Counted from the stretch's first letter, positions 26,053 through 36,497 are shown. The stretch: DNA of 64,000 nucleotides from Bacteroidota bacterium (GCA_023417935.1 JAEZDY010000014.1:1-64000), one strand, 5' to 3'. Translations and numbers: made by a program. Notes: a model not told the origin generated them from the sequence alone.

Positions 26053-27234
26053 ATGAAAAATAAAAAGCTTGGTATTAACTCAAGAATGATTCACAGTGGT
26101 GAATTTGAAAATGCTATAGGAAGTGCAACAGTTCCAATCTATCAGACATCAACCTTCATTTTTGAGAATGCTGAACATGGAGCCCGCTGTTTCTCGGGCG
26201 AAGAGGCCGGATACATCTATACCCGTATTGCCAATCCTACAATAAACGCACTTGAAACACTGGTTGCCGACCTTGAATCAGGTGTTAAAGGAATCGCTAC
26301 CAGCTCGGGCATGGCAGCTGTAAACACAGTATATATGGCATTACTCAGCAAGGGTGACCATATGGTAAGTTCAGCAGCAGTTTATGGCCCTTCGAGGGTG
26401 GTAATGGAACAGCACTGGTCGCGTTTTGGTGTGGAGTCATCATTTGTTGATACCAGTAACATTGAAGAAATAAAAAGTGCCATCAGGCCAACTACCAAGC
26501 TATTGTATATTGAAACACCAGCTAATCCAACCATGGATATTACTGACCTGAAAGCTTGTGTTGAAGTGGCTCATGCTAACGGAATCATTGTTGTGGTTGA
26601 CAATACTTTCTGCAGTCCTTATCTGCAGCGCCCAATCGAGTTTGGCGTTGATGTGGTACTGCATTCTATGACCAAGTTCCTTAATGGTCATGCCGATATT
26701 GTTGCTGGAATGATAGTTACCAAAGATGAGACATTAGGTGCAAAACTTCGCAGCATGATGGTTACCATGGGATGCAATATGGATCCTCATCAGGCATATA
26801 TGGTGATTCGTGGTATTAAAACGCTTGGTATAAGGATTGAACGGGCACAGGAAAGTGCAATGAAAATAGCACGGTTCCTCGAGGATCATCCAAAAGTAGA
26901 TTGGGTTAGATATCCCGGGCTTGAATCGCACCCTCAGCATGAACTTGCCATAACCCAGATGGATGGATTTGGTTCAATGATCAGTTTCGGACTTAAAGGT
27001 GGCTTCGAAGCTGGTAAGGTACTTATGAATAACATTGAAGTCTGCATACTCGCGGTATCATTAGGAGGCGTAGAAACACTTATTCAGCATCCTGCATCAA
27101 TGACACACTCAAAAGTCTCAGCAGAGGCCAAGGCTAAAGCCGGTATAACTGATGGACTGGTACGCTTTTCAGTAGGTATTGAGGATGCTGAAGACCTGAT
27201 CAATGACCTTGCTCAGGCTTTAGATAAAGTTTAA
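26053..27234 (+). CDS. PLP-dependent trans-sulfuration enzyme (methionine gamma-lyase-like)
   Basis: 393 aa of the Cys/Met metabolism PLP family. The cofactor Lys is Lys208 in HSMTKFLNGH, and the phosphate-cup motif TSSGMAAV and the YIYTRIANPT segment are present. Overall it resembles methionine gamma-lyase, which makes methanethiol, ammonia and 2-oxobutyrate from methionine. The active-site Cys found in classical enzymes (in a YGCT segment) is replaced here by Pro-Ser (YGPSRVV), so cystathionine lyase or O-acylhomoserine sulfhydrylase activity is also possible. It runs directly into the patatin gene, with 6 bp between. Confidence 0.85.
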   Translation: MKNKKLGINSRMIHSGEFENAIGSATVPIYQTSTFIFENAEHGARCFSGEEAGYIYTRIANPTINALETLVADLESGVKGIATSSGMAAVNTVYMALLSKGDHMVSSAAVYGPSRVVMEQHWSRFGVESSFVDTSNIEEIKSAIRPTTKLLYIETPANPTMDITDLKACVEVAHANGIIVVVDNTFCSPYLQRPIEFGVDVVLHSMTKFLNGHADIVAGMIVTKDETLGAKLRSMMVTMGCNMDPHQAYMVIRGIKTLGIRIERAQESAMKIARFLEDHPKVDWVRYPGLESHPQHELAITQMDGFGSMISFGLKGGFEAGKVLMNNIEVCILAVSLGGVETLIQHPASMTHSKVSAEAKAKAGITDGLVRFSVGIEDAEDLINDLAQALDKV

Positions 27235-27240
27235 TTACAA

Positions 27241-29553
27241 ATGTCAGGGGTGAACATCTTAAGAGCTTTGCTTCTTTGTATACTTGTTCTCGGTACTATG
27301 GGTGTCAACGCCCAGAAGGTAGGACTGGTGCTAAGCGGAGGCGGTTCAAAAGGTGTTGCCCATATTGGCGTTATCAGGGCTTTGGAAGAAGCTGAAATAC
27401 CTATTGATTACATCACGGGGACTTCAATGGGTGCTATTATTGGCGGGCTTTATGCTGCCGGTTATTCACCAGATGAGATGGAAGATCTCATTTCTTCACC
27501 TGAATTCAATTACTGGTCAACCGGTAAGATAGATCCGGCATATAAGTATTATTTCAAACTGCCTGTACAGAATGCCAGTTGGCTTGACCTGAAATTCAAC
27601 ATTGATTCAGTGATCAAGCCCTCCATACCCACCAACATCATATCGCCCATGATGATGGACTTTGCATTCCTTGAGCTCTTTGCTTCTGCCAGTGCTGCTG
27701 CGCAATATGATTTTGATAGCCTGATGGTGCCATTTCGTTGCATGGCTTCTGATATTTCAAAGGCTGAACAGGTAGTATTGTCAGAAGGTGATCTTGGGTC
27801 AGCTATCAGGGCATCAATGACATTTCCATTTTACTTCAAGCCCATCATGATTGACAGTGTTCTGCTGTTTGATGGAGGCATGTACAACAATTTCCCATCA
27901 GATGTAATGCTCGCTCATTTCAATCCTGATATCATCATTGGTAGCCAGGCATCAGCCAATGCTGAAACTCCACAGGCAAACAATGTTTTCTCGCAAATAG
28001 AGAACATGCTTATGATGAAATCCAACTTCAATGTAATATGTGATAACAGTGTGATGATTAAACCGAATTTGATAGACGTTAACGTTGTAGATTTCGGTCA
28101 CACTGCAGCCTTTATTGACAGTGGTTATATTCAGGCTAAAAGAATGATTCCGGAAATCAGGCAATTTGTGGTAGAAAGTCGCACAGAGCATCAGGTAGAT
28201 TCATTACGTAATGCATTCAACAAAGGTAAGCCTCCCTTACATATTGGCACTGTTGAAATAAAAGGGCTCAAAAGAAGCCAATACCATTATATGAAACAGC
28301 TCCTCAACCGGGAGTCGGTTATTTTACCTGATGGAACTGAAACTACCTTGCTTACATTGGACATGGTAAAGCCCCAATACTACAGGTTTATTGGCGAGGG
28401 GAAAATTGGCAGTATCTATCCCACTATGAAATATATTCCAAATCTGGGTACATACAACCTGGCATTGGACATTGAGCGGCAAAACCAACTGGTTACTGAA
28501 ATTGGAGGGGCAATTACGTCGAGCTCTGTCAACGAACTCTTTCTGCAGTTGAAGTATTTCCTATGGACTTCGAGATCAATGCAGTTCACTGCAAATTCCT
28601 ATTTTGGCAGATTTTATAATTCTGCCCTTTTTGAAACAAGGATTGATATTCCGGCTTCCAAACCTTATTTCTTAAGTGCAGGGTTTGTCTTTAATAAGTT
28701 CAATTATTTTAAAACGCTCACTTTCTTTTACGCTGATGAAGACCCATATTTCCTCATCGAAAAAGAGCAGTTTGGATATTTGTCAATAGGCATCCCGGTA
28801 AAGAATGATGGTAAAATTGTTTTTGATCTTCCGTTCGGTGTATTGCGCGACAGATATTATCAAACGAACACCTATTCCCGTCTTGATTTACTTGACCGCA
28901 CCTCCTTCAGTTTTATATCTCCAGGTGTGCTTTATGAAGTATACTCGTTAAACCACAAAGAATACGCCAATAGTGGGGTGCATTTTAGGTCAGAGGTCAG
29001 TCTTGTTAGTGGTACCGAGTATTTTTACCCCGGAACAACAGCTCCTGATCAGAGGAACCTCAAGATCCAGCATACCTGGCTACAGGGCAAACTTGAGTAT
29101 GAAAATTACTTCGCGAAATACAAGCAGATCAGCTTTGGTCTATACTCACAGTTAAACTATTCAACCCAATACCATTTCACGAATTATACATCATCTATAC
29201 TTTCATCTGTTGCATTTCAACCAATTCCGGAGAGTACAATCAGGTTTATGCCTTTATATCGTTCTAATAAGTTCCTGGCCATAGGTTCCAAAAATGTGTA
29301 CAGTATTACAAAGAATTTTGATTTCAGGCTTGAGGGATATCTTATGGTAACCAAAGATGCGCTCCTGAACAACGGCACAGTAGTTCAACCTTCGTCAATT
29401 ATTCAATTCAATCCTATGGCTTCATCTGTTTTGGTTTATAGAACGCCAATAGGCCCTATCAGTATGAATCTCAATTATTACAGCGGTGAGGATAAGCCTT
29501 TGTCATTCTTCCTGAAGCTAGGCTATTTGATTTTCAACCGCCGACCTTTTTAA
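27241..29553 (+). CDS. patatin-like phospholipase with surface-antigen (BamA-like) barrel
   Basis: 770 aa. A signal peptide (cleavage near Ala24) is followed by a patatin domain (about 26-310): the oxyanion loop GGGSKG, nucleophile Ser62 in GTSMG, and catalytic Asp211 in DGG. A POTRA-like linker (about 340-410) and a C-terminal 16-strand-type outer-membrane barrel resemble the PlpD/omp85 fusions. It is predicted to hydrolyse phospholipids at the outer membrane, facing the periplasm or exported. It follows the lyase by 6 bp, probably in one transcript. Confidence 0.88.
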   Translation: MSGVNILRALLLCILVLGTMGVNAQKVGLVLSGGGSKGVAHIGVIRALEEAEIPIDYITGTSMGAIIGGLYAAGYSPDEMEDLISSPEFNYWSTGKIDPAYKYYFKLPVQNASWLDLKFNIDSVIKPSIPTNIISPMMMDFAFLELFASASAAAQYDFDSLMVPFRCMASDISKAEQVVLSEGDLGSAIRASMTFPFYFKPIMIDSVLLFDGGMYNNFPSDVMLAHFNPDIIIGSQASANAETPQANNVFSQIENMLMMKSNFNVICDNSVMIKPNLIDVNVVDFGHTAAFIDSGYIQAKRMIPEIRQFVVESRTEHQVDSLRNAFNKGKPPLHIGTVEIKGLKRSQYHYMKQLLNRESVILPDGTETTLLTLDMVKPQYYRFIGEGKIGSIYPTMKYIPNLGTYNLALDIERQNQLVTEIGGAITSSSVNELFLQLKYFLWTSRSMQFTANSYFGRFYNSALFETRIDIPASKPYFLSAGFVFNKFNYFKTLTFFYADEDPYFLIEKEQFGYLSIGIPVKNDGKIVFDLPFGVLRDRYYQTNTYSRLDLLDRTSFSFISPGVLYEVYSLNHKEYANSGVHFRSEVSLVSGTEYFYPGTTAPDQRNLKIQHTWLQGKLEYENYFAKYKQISFGLYSQLNYSTQYHFTNYTSSILSSVAFQPIPESTIRFMPLYRSNKFLAIGSKNVYSITKNFDFRLEGYLMVTKDALLNNGTVVQPSSIIQFNPMASSVLVYRTPIGPISMNLNYYSGEDKPLSFFLKLGYLIFNRRPF

Positions 29554-29722
29554 AAGCACTTTTCTCCTAATTTCCTACTTCAAGTTCAGTTCGTAATCCG
29601 GCGCTGGTTCATTACGGATTTGATAGTGCATGGTTAATTAACCTCGCACCTTGTTATTGCCATCCCGCATGATTACTATTAACTATACTAATACACTACG
29701 GTTACTCTACGGTTAGAGTACG

Positions 29723-29749
29723 GTTACTCTACCCTCAGGGTAGAGTAAC
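29723..29749. repeat. 13-bp inverted repeat with 1-nt loop, within GTTACTCTAC repeats
   Basis: GTTACTCTACCCT (29723-29735) and AGGGTAGAGTAAC (29737-29749) form a perfect cruciform. Further partial copies (CGGTTACTCTACGG at about 29698-29713, GTAGAGTAAA at 29751-29760) surround it. The 569-bp gap around it (29554-30122) has no gene; otherwise it holds only A+T-rich sequence and the promoter below. Confidence 0.65.
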
Positions 29750-29948
29750 TGTAGAGTAAATGTATTATAAAAGTACTTTAAGAGTATTGTAAAAGGTAAT
29801 AAGAAAGTAACGTTAACTTTCTCTGTCTTTTACAACAAATACAATTGAAATAAAAAAAAGTTGAATAACAAACGATCTTTGAGCCCGGTAAACTGTTAAT
29901 TATTGAGTTAATTAAGAGGCTAATAAGTTAATTGCATGAAATAATTCT

Positions 29949-29956
29949 TATTTTTG
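29949..29956 (+). promoter_or_regulatory. possible -7 element upstream of the DUF349 gene
   Basis: TATTTTTG followed by CAAC matches TAnnTTTG. It would give a leader of about 165 nt. No TTG lies at the ideal distance. Confidence 0.4.
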
Positions 29957-30122
29957 CAACCCTAATCAATAGATGACCCAACAACTGAATCAATTGAACA
30001 GTTAATTATCAAGTCTCTGTTAGCATTGACAACACTTTGGTAGTATTTGTAGCAAAAAGTTCTCAAGTATAACAGGATGACATTTATTAAATCTAGTACT
30101 AATCATTCATTTGAATTCTTAG

Positions 30123-32288
30123 ATGAAAACCAAAGATCAACACAATCAGAATCCTGAAGAAATTCTTAACATTCAGGAGGAGAATTCCTCAAGTGAAAAT
30201 CTCTCAGTTCCACAGGACATGAATGTGGATGACAACACTAATGGTGTTAACAATGAGCCTGAAGTATCCTCCCAGGCTGATGAACCAGCAGAATCACAAT
30301 TGCCGGTAACCATGGAAGAACCTCAAACTTCAGAAATAGCAACCGAAGCTGCTGGTGAAATACCTGACGCTGTTGAATATGTTGAGGAAGATGTGGCCAG
30401 GGAACCTGCAGAAGGTCAAACTCCCGTAACACTCGAAGCAGAAGAGCAGCCGGTAGTTGATGTGCCTCAGCAAGATAGCACTCATGATGAGCATCATGAT
30501 GATGAAGAAGGTGAGGATACTGACGAAACTCATGAAGAGGAAGCCAGTATTGCAACTGAAGGTTTGACCAGGGAGCAGGTAGTAGAAAAGCTTGAGGAGC
30601 TGGTTAAAGATTCAAATGTAAATGCAATAAAAGGTGAGGTTTCTATGCTTAAGGTAGCTTTCCTTAAGCTGAATAAGGAATTTAAACATGATGAGTACCA
30701 GAAACTTGTTGAGCAGAATGTTGATATTGAAGGTGAAGCGCCCGCTGAAACCCCTGCAATACAGGATGATGCTATAGAAGAAAGATTTAAAGCCGCCTTT
30801 AACATATACAAGCACAATAAAGGCAAGTATAATGAGGAGCAGGAAAAAATAAAAGTTCAGAACCTCGAAGCTAAGACCCAGATTCTGGAAGATCTTAAAA
30901 ACCTCATCAACTCTGAGGAAACACTCAAGAAAACTTATGATGAGTTTAAGATGCTTCAGGACCGCTGGAAGACTATCGGCATGGTTCCAAAGAACGATAT
31001 CAATACATTATGGCAGAATTACCATTTCCTGGTTGAGAAGTTCTTTGATAAAGTTAAAATTAACAAGGAGCTTAAGGATCTTGATCTGAAAAAGAACCTT
31101 GAAGCTAAAATGCAACTCTGTGAGAAAGCTGAAGAATTGTTACTTGAAAGTTCGATAATTAAATCGTTCAAACAACTTCAGCAGTACCATGAAGAGTGGA
31201 AGGAAATAGGTCCGGTTCCCCAGGATAAGAAAGATGAGCTTTGGGATCGCTTTAAGAGCGCAACTGAAAAGATCAACGAGCGCCGTCGCGAATACTATAC
31301 TGAAGTTCAGGAGGGTCAGGAGCAAAACCTTACTGCAAAACAAATACTTTGTGAAAAAGCAGAACAGGTGTTAACTCAGGAAATCGATTCAATAAAAGGA
31401 TGGCAGGATGCTTCAAATCAAATTACTGAATATCTAAAAATATGGAAAACCATAGGACCAGCTCCTAAGAAATTCAATAATGAGATCTGGATAAGGTTTA
31501 AATCATCACTCGATGGGTTCTTTAATGCTAAGAAGGAATACTTCAATAAGCTTAAAGAGCAGCAAATGCATAATTACAACCTGAAACTTGATCTTTGCTT
31601 GCAGGCTGAATCATTGCGCAATAGTACCGACTGGAAAAATACCACCCGTGAGCTGATAAACCTGCAATCGGAATGGAAGAAGATTGGTCCGGTGCCACGT
31701 AAACAGAGTGACAGGATATGGAAGCGGTTCCGTGCTGCTTGTGATGAATTCTTCACAACTAAAACTGAGTACTTCAAGAATATACAGAGTAATGAAGATG
31801 GGAACCTGAAATTAAAGCAGGAACTTATTGAAAAAGTGAAAGCGTTTGAAATTGGTGAGGATAGGAATCAGGCTGTTGATGCATTGAAAGATTTTCAGCG
31901 TCAATGGATGGAAATTGGTTTTATTCCCATCAAAGAAAAAGAACGTCTGCAAAATGAATTCAGGAGTGTGATCAACAAGCATTTCGAAAAACTCAAAATG
32001 GATTCATCAGCTTTTGGAGCGCAAAACTACAGGAGCAAGATTGAAAGGATGAGCAAGGATGCTCCCGATGCTGGTCGCATTATCAGTAAAGAACGTAACT
32101 TCCTTTTGGGCAAAATTCAGCAATTGCAGGAAGATATTAAGCTATGGGAAAACAATATTGGCTTCTTCGCAGCATCAAAAACTGCCAACCTGCTTAAAAC
32201 TGAGTTCGAAAAGAAAATAAACAAAGCTAAAGAAGAGCTGGCATCATTTGAAGCTAAACTCAAAATGCTTCGCGAGTCAAATCAGTAG
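30123..32288 (+). CDS. DUF349 repeat protein, 721 aa
   Basis: An acidic, disordered N-terminus (about 1-150, Glu/Pro/Thr/Asp/His-rich with an Asp-Glu-His run near 120-140) precedes at least five DUF349 three-helix repeats (about 235-620). Each repeat has the WK.IG.(V/A)P.(K/D) signature and a following RF/NF helix. A C-terminal coiled coil spans about 640-720. It is a highly charged cytoplasmic protein whose molecular role is unknown. Codon use is like the housekeeping genes. Confidence 0.85.
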   Translation: MKTKDQHNQNPEEILNIQEENSSSENLSVPQDMNVDDNTNGVNNEPEVSSQADEPAESQLPVTMEEPQTSEIATEAAGEIPDAVEYVEEDVAREPAEGQTPVTLEAEEQPVVDVPQQDSTHDEHHDDEEGEDTDETHEEEASIATEGLTREQVVEKLEELVKDSNVNAIKGEVSMLKVAFLKLNKEFKHDEYQKLVEQNVDIEGEAPAETPAIQDDAIEERFKAAFNIYKHNKGKYNEEQEKIKVQNLEAKTQILEDLKNLINSEETLKKTYDEFKMLQDRWKTIGMVPKNDINTLWQNYHFLVEKFFDKVKINKELKDLDLKKNLEAKMQLCEKAEELLLESSIIKSFKQLQQYHEEWKEIGPVPQDKKDELWDRFKSATEKINERRREYYTEVQEGQEQNLTAKQILCEKAEQVLTQEIDSIKGWQDASNQITEYLKIWKTIGPAPKKFNNEIWIRFKSSLDGFFNAKKEYFNKLKEQQMHNYNLKLDLCLQAESLRNSTDWKNTTRELINLQSEWKKIGPVPRKQSDRIWKRFRAACDEFFTTKTEYFKNIQSNEDGNLKLKQELIEKVKAFEIGEDRNQAVDALKDFQRQWMEIGFIPIKEKERLQNEFRSVINKHFEKLKMDSSAFGAQNYRSKIERMSKDAPDAGRIISKERNFLLGKIQQLQEDIKLWENNIGFFAASKTANLLKTEFEKKINKAKEELASFEAKLKMLRESNQ

Positions 32289-32314
32289 AATAAGCTATTT
32301 GATTTACAGTACAT

Positions 32315-32347
32315 AAAGGGAACTGCCTGTTAAAGGTGGTTCCCTTT
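32315..32347 (+). terminator. hairpin after the DUF349 gene
   Basis: AAAGGGAAC pairs perfectly with GTTCCCTTT around a 15-nt loop. The tail GTAAATTAATT is only weakly T-rich. Probable terminator. Confidence 0.6.
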
Positions 32348-32506
32348 GTAAATTAATTCATGTAATAGTTGGTATCTGTTATATATTAATTCATTCAGTA
32401 GGTGGGTACCTTTATAAATCTAATCTGTTCAATATTTCTTAACTGATCTTACAGTCTTTTTAAATTGTGCTTGATTTCCCTTTGCAATATTCCTTAAATT
32501 AGCAAG

Positions 32507-33592
32507 ATGGCTGGAAATACAATAGGAAGATTACTTCGCCTGACTTCATTTGGAGAGTCACATGGCAAAATGATAGGAGGCGTTATTGACGGCTTTCCTT
32601 CAGGACATACAATTGATCTTAAAGCAGTGCAGGATGCATTGGATAGGAGAGCCCCTGGAAAGCAATCCTTCAGTACACCTCGCACTGAGCCTGATATTGT
32701 TGAGATTGTGTCAGGAATCTATGAAGGAAAAAGTACCGGTGCACCTATAGCATTCCTTATCAGGAATACATCGCAGAAACCAGCTGATTACGACCATCTG
32801 AAAGATGTTTACAGGCCTTCGCATGCTGCCTATACATACGAGAAAAAATACGGAAATCATGACCATAGGGGAGGTGGCAGGTCATCAGCCCGTGAAACTG
32901 CTGTAAGAGTTGCTGCCGGGGCATTGAGCAGTCAGTTGCTTAATCAGCATGGTATAACTATAACAGGTTATGTTTCTCAAATTGGCACAATAAGTACTAC
33001 TGCTTCGTATAAAGAGCTAGATCTCTCAAACATTGATGCATCTCCATTGCGCTGCCCTGATGTTAGTGCTGAAAAGCTTATGGATAATTATCTTCAATCC
33101 ATCAAACAAGAGGGTGATTCAGTGGGAGGTGTTGTTACGTGTGTTGTAAAAGGAATGCCTGCCGGAGTGGGTGATCCGGTTTTCGAGAGGCTTCAGGCTG
33201 TGATTGGGTTCGCTATGTTGAGTATCAATGCTGTGAAAGGTTTTGATTATGGTTCAGGATTCGGTGCTGCAGCCATGAAAGGCTCAGAACACAATGATGT
33301 GTTCACTAAAGTTGACAATATGGTACAGCCTGCCAGCAATCATGCAGGCGGTATACTCGGGGGTATATCAAGCGGGCAGGATATATGGTTCAGGGTGGCT
33401 TTCAAGCCCGTATCATCTATTGGTAAAATACAGCATACCGTTGACCGGAAAGGGGCAGAAATAGATCTGCAAATTGGCGGAAGGCATGATGTTTGTATTG
33501 TTCCACGTGCAGTACCGGTTGTTGAAGCTATGGCTGCTCTTGCTATCGCTGACTCAATGATACTGGCAGGTATAGTTCATAACAACATTTAA
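32507..33592 (+). CDS. aroC: chorismate synthase
   Basis: 361 aa, full length. Signatures are FGESHGKMIGGVIDGFPSG (start), the GGGRSSARETA motif near 128-138 and the C-terminal GRHDVCIVPRAVPVVEAM. It converts EPSP to chorismate with reduced FMN, the last step of the shikimate pathway. It stands alone, with no other aro gene in the window. Confidence 0.97.
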   Translation: MAGNTIGRLLRLTSFGESHGKMIGGVIDGFPSGHTIDLKAVQDALDRRAPGKQSFSTPRTEPDIVEIVSGIYEGKSTGAPIAFLIRNTSQKPADYDHLKDVYRPSHAAYTYEKKYGNHDHRGGGRSSARETAVRVAAGALSSQLLNQHGITITGYVSQIGTISTTASYKELDLSNIDASPLRCPDVSAEKLMDNYLQSIKQEGDSVGGVVTCVVKGMPAGVGDPVFERLQAVIGFAMLSINAVKGFDYGSGFGAAAMKGSEHNDVFTKVDNMVQPASNHAGGILGGISSGQDIWFRVAFKPVSSIGKIQHTVDRKGAEIDLQIGGRHDVCIVPRAVPVVEAMAALAIADSMILAGIVHNNI

Positions 33593-33604
33593 TGATTATT
33601 TATG

Positions 33605-33630
33605 TTAACTACACTTGAAGTGCTAGTTAA
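33605..33630 (+). terminator. hairpin after aroC
   Basis: TTAACTACACTT pairs with AAGTG-c-TAGTTAA (one bulged C). It has no T tract and may be a weak terminator or a regulatory element of the downstream gene. Confidence 0.4.
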
Positions 33631-33680
33631 ATAATATACGTTCACCACGGGTTACCCATCAGCAGTCAAAATTTACAATT

Positions 33681-36497
33681 ATGAAAAAGTTCCTTAAAGT
33701 TTTCGGTATCATTGTATTACTATTATTGGCAATACTTATTATTATCCCTATTGCTTTTAAAGGTAAAATAATCACGGCAGTTCAAAAAGCTGCCAATGAG
33801 AATGTAAATGCCAAAGTAGCCTTTGCTGATCTGGATCTTTCATTATTGCGCAGTTTTCCCCACCTTTCAGTAAAGATTGATTCACTAAGCATTGCCGGGG
33901 TTGATAAGTTTGAAGCAGATACATTGATCAATGTACCCAAATTTGACATCAGCATTAACCTCAGGAGTTTGTTCAGTGGTGGCAAATATGAGGTGAGAAC
34001 AGTCGATATCAATGATGCCAGGATATTCCTTAAAGTATTGGAAGATGGTACTGCCAATTGGGACATCATGAAGGAAGATACGACTGCAATCAAGGATACT
34101 ATTGTTGAACCAAGTGAGTTTGACATTTCTCTTAAAAAGCTTAGCCTGAATAATTCAATGATCGTTTACAACGATGCTTCGCTAAACACCTTTGTAAGAG
34201 CTGATGGAGTTAATCATACACTTACCGGCGATTTTAGTGAAACCATCACTGATCTGGATACGAAAACAACCATCGACAGGCTACTGGTTGATTATGATGG
34301 TATTAGATACTTGAACCGTGCAAAGGCTGAACTAAACTCTAAGATAACAGCAGATCTTGCAGCCTATAAGTTTACATTCCCTGACGCTCACCTGATTGTA
34401 AATGAGCTTGATTTGTTAGCCAAAGGCTTCTTTGCAATGCCTGATGATGGTTTTGATATGGACATCAAATTTGAAGCCGTCAAAAACGAGTTCAAGAGTT
34501 TTCTTTCCCTCGTTCCTGCCGTATATGCAAAGGATTTTGATAAAGTTAAAAGCGACGGAACGCTGGCATTTACCGGATACGTAAAGGGAAAATATAACGA
34601 TAATACGACGCCGGCTTTTGGACTGAATCTGGATATTGCAAACGGAATGTTTAAATATCCTGACCTGCCAGGAACAGTTAACAACATAAACATCAAGGCT
34701 ATAATCGACAATAAAACCGGTGATCCTGATGCAACAGCAATTGACGTTTCAAGATTCCATCTTGAAATGATGGATAACCCTATTGATGCGGTGTTTTCAG
34801 TGCGCACTCCGGTTAGTGACCCTTACCTTGATGCTACAGTAAAAGGGAGACTGGATTTGGGTGATATTGCCAAGATTTATCCACTGGAAGAAGGTGACAG
34901 ACTGGCAGGGATGGTAATAGCTGACTTTTCGGTAAAAGGAAACCAATCAGATGCTGAAAACCAGCGTTTCAATGAATTCCAGGCTGACGGACAAGTGAAC
35001 ATTTCTGATCTGGTCTACAACTCAGAATCTTTTGCTGAAGGGGTTTCCATTGCAAGAGCCCAATTTAACCTTTCTCCCTCGCAGATCTCAATGCCTGAAA
35101 TGAAAATGCTCATAGGTAAGAATGACATTGCTGCCACCGGAAATATAACCAATTACCTGGCTTATGCTTTTGATAAAGGAGAGCTCAGGGGTGTAATGCA
35201 GATGCAGTCAAATTACTTTAACGTAAATGATTTTATGGATGACGACACAACTGCAGTGCAGGATACGGCTTCATCAGGCATGTCAATCATTGAAATACCC
35301 AAAGATGTTGACTTTACGCTTAATTCAACTTTTAATAAGGTTTTGTACGACAAGATAGAATTGACCAATGCAACAGGTGTGGTTAGGATAAAAGATCAGG
35401 CGCTTGCACTTCAGGATCTTAAGTTCAATGCTTTGGAAGGACAAATGATACTTAATGGTACTTATTCAACAAAAGTACCTGGAAAGCCTACCATTGATAT
35501 GGCAATGAACCTCAGCAACATCATGGTAAAGGAAGCATTTGAAAGCTTTGTAACAGTGCAGAAACTGGCTCCAATAGCACGCCAGACTGAAGGAAGGATA
35601 AGTTCAAATCTGCGTATCAGCTCTATGCTTGGTCCCGACATGATGCCTGTATTTTCCACGCTTTTGGGCAATGGTAGTTTAACTTCACCTGAATTGGCTA
35701 TTAATAATGTTACTGCTTTTAACAAGGTTGCTGATATTTTAAAAGTTGAAGAGTTAAAAAGGTGGGCAGTCAGCAAAATCAACCTGTCATTCCAAATTGA
35801 AGATGGCAAGGTGTCAGTTAAACCATTTAATACTAAACTTGGCAAAATAAATGCCGAGATCTATGGATGGAACTCATTTGACCAAACATTAGAGTATGTT
35901 ATGGACCTCGGTATACCAAGGAGTACGTTTGGAGGTGCTGCAAACAATGTGCTTGAAAATCTTGTGAGTCAGGCTAATGCAAAAGGAGCAAACTTCAGCC
36001 TGGGGGAAAATGTACCAGTATCTGTGATAATATCAGGTACAATATCTGATCCTAAAATATCAACCTCACTCACAGGTGGTAAAGGTGGTATAAAGGAAAG
36101 TATTAAAGACGCCATTGATCAGAAGAAGGAGGAAGTAGTCACCAAGGTTAAAGAAGAAGCCGGCAAATATATAGAGGAAGCCAACCTGCGAGCCCAAAAA
36201 CTGATTGATGAAGCACAGGTGAAAGCCAATCAACTTATTGCTACAGGTGAGCAATCAGCCCAAAAAATCCGCAATGAAGCTAATAAGCAAGCTGATCAAT
36301 TAGTGGCTGAAGGCAAGAAAAAGGGTATGATTGGTGAACTGGCTGCAACCAAGGCTGCTGAAAGTGTTAGGAGTGAAGGTGATAAGAAAGCAACAGGGGT
36401 TACAACTGAAGCTCAAAAACAGGCTGATGCTATCATGAAAGCTGCAAGAGATCAGGCAGAAAAAATCAGGGCTGAAGCAAGGGCCAAAACTAATTAG
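33681..36497 (+). CDS. AsmA family protein with C-terminal coiled-coil tail
   Basis: 938 aa. It has an N-terminal membrane anchor (about 5-26), an AsmA N-terminal region, and a beta-rich AsmA-like C-terminal region to about residue 800. The family bridges the inner and outer membranes as lipid-transfer or assembly factors. The last ~130 residues are unusual: an Ala/Glu/Lys/Gln-rich helical tail with repeated (E/D)A..QA..L..EG blocks, like an ATP synthase b or apolipoprotein helix. The stop overlaps the convergent CapA-like gene by 8 bp. Confidence 0.85.
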   Translation: MKKFLKVFGIIVLLLLAILIIIPIAFKGKIITAVQKAANENVNAKVAFADLDLSLLRSFPHLSVKIDSLSIAGVDKFEADTLINVPKFDISINLRSLFSGGKYEVRTVDINDARIFLKVLEDGTANWDIMKEDTTAIKDTIVEPSEFDISLKKLSLNNSMIVYNDASLNTFVRADGVNHTLTGDFSETITDLDTKTTIDRLLVDYDGIRYLNRAKAELNSKITADLAAYKFTFPDAHLIVNELDLLAKGFFAMPDDGFDMDIKFEAVKNEFKSFLSLVPAVYAKDFDKVKSDGTLAFTGYVKGKYNDNTTPAFGLNLDIANGMFKYPDLPGTVNNINIKAIIDNKTGDPDATAIDVSRFHLEMMDNPIDAVFSVRTPVSDPYLDATVKGRLDLGDIAKIYPLEEGDRLAGMVIADFSVKGNQSDAENQRFNEFQADGQVNISDLVYNSESFAEGVSIARAQFNLSPSQISMPEMKMLIGKNDIAATGNITNYLAYAFDKGELRGVMQMQSNYFNVNDFMDDDTTAVQDTASSGMSIIEIPKDVDFTLNSTFNKVLYDKIELTNATGVVRIKDQALALQDLKFNALEGQMILNGTYSTKVPGKPTIDMAMNLSNIMVKEAFESFVTVQKLAPIARQTEGRISSNLRISSMLGPDMMPVFSTLLGNGSLTSPELAINNVTAFNKVADILKVEELKRWAVSKINLSFQIEDGKVSVKPFNTKLGKINAEIYGWNSFDQTLEYVMDLGIPRSTFGGAANNVLENLVSQANAKGANFSLGENVPVSVIISGTISDPKISTSLTGGKGGIKESIKDAIDQKKEEVVTKVKEEAGKYIEEANLRAQKLIDEAQVKANQLIATGEQSAQKIRNEANKQADQLVAEGKKKGMIGELAATKAAESVRSEGDKKATGVTTEAQKQADAIMKAARDQAEKIRAEARAKTN

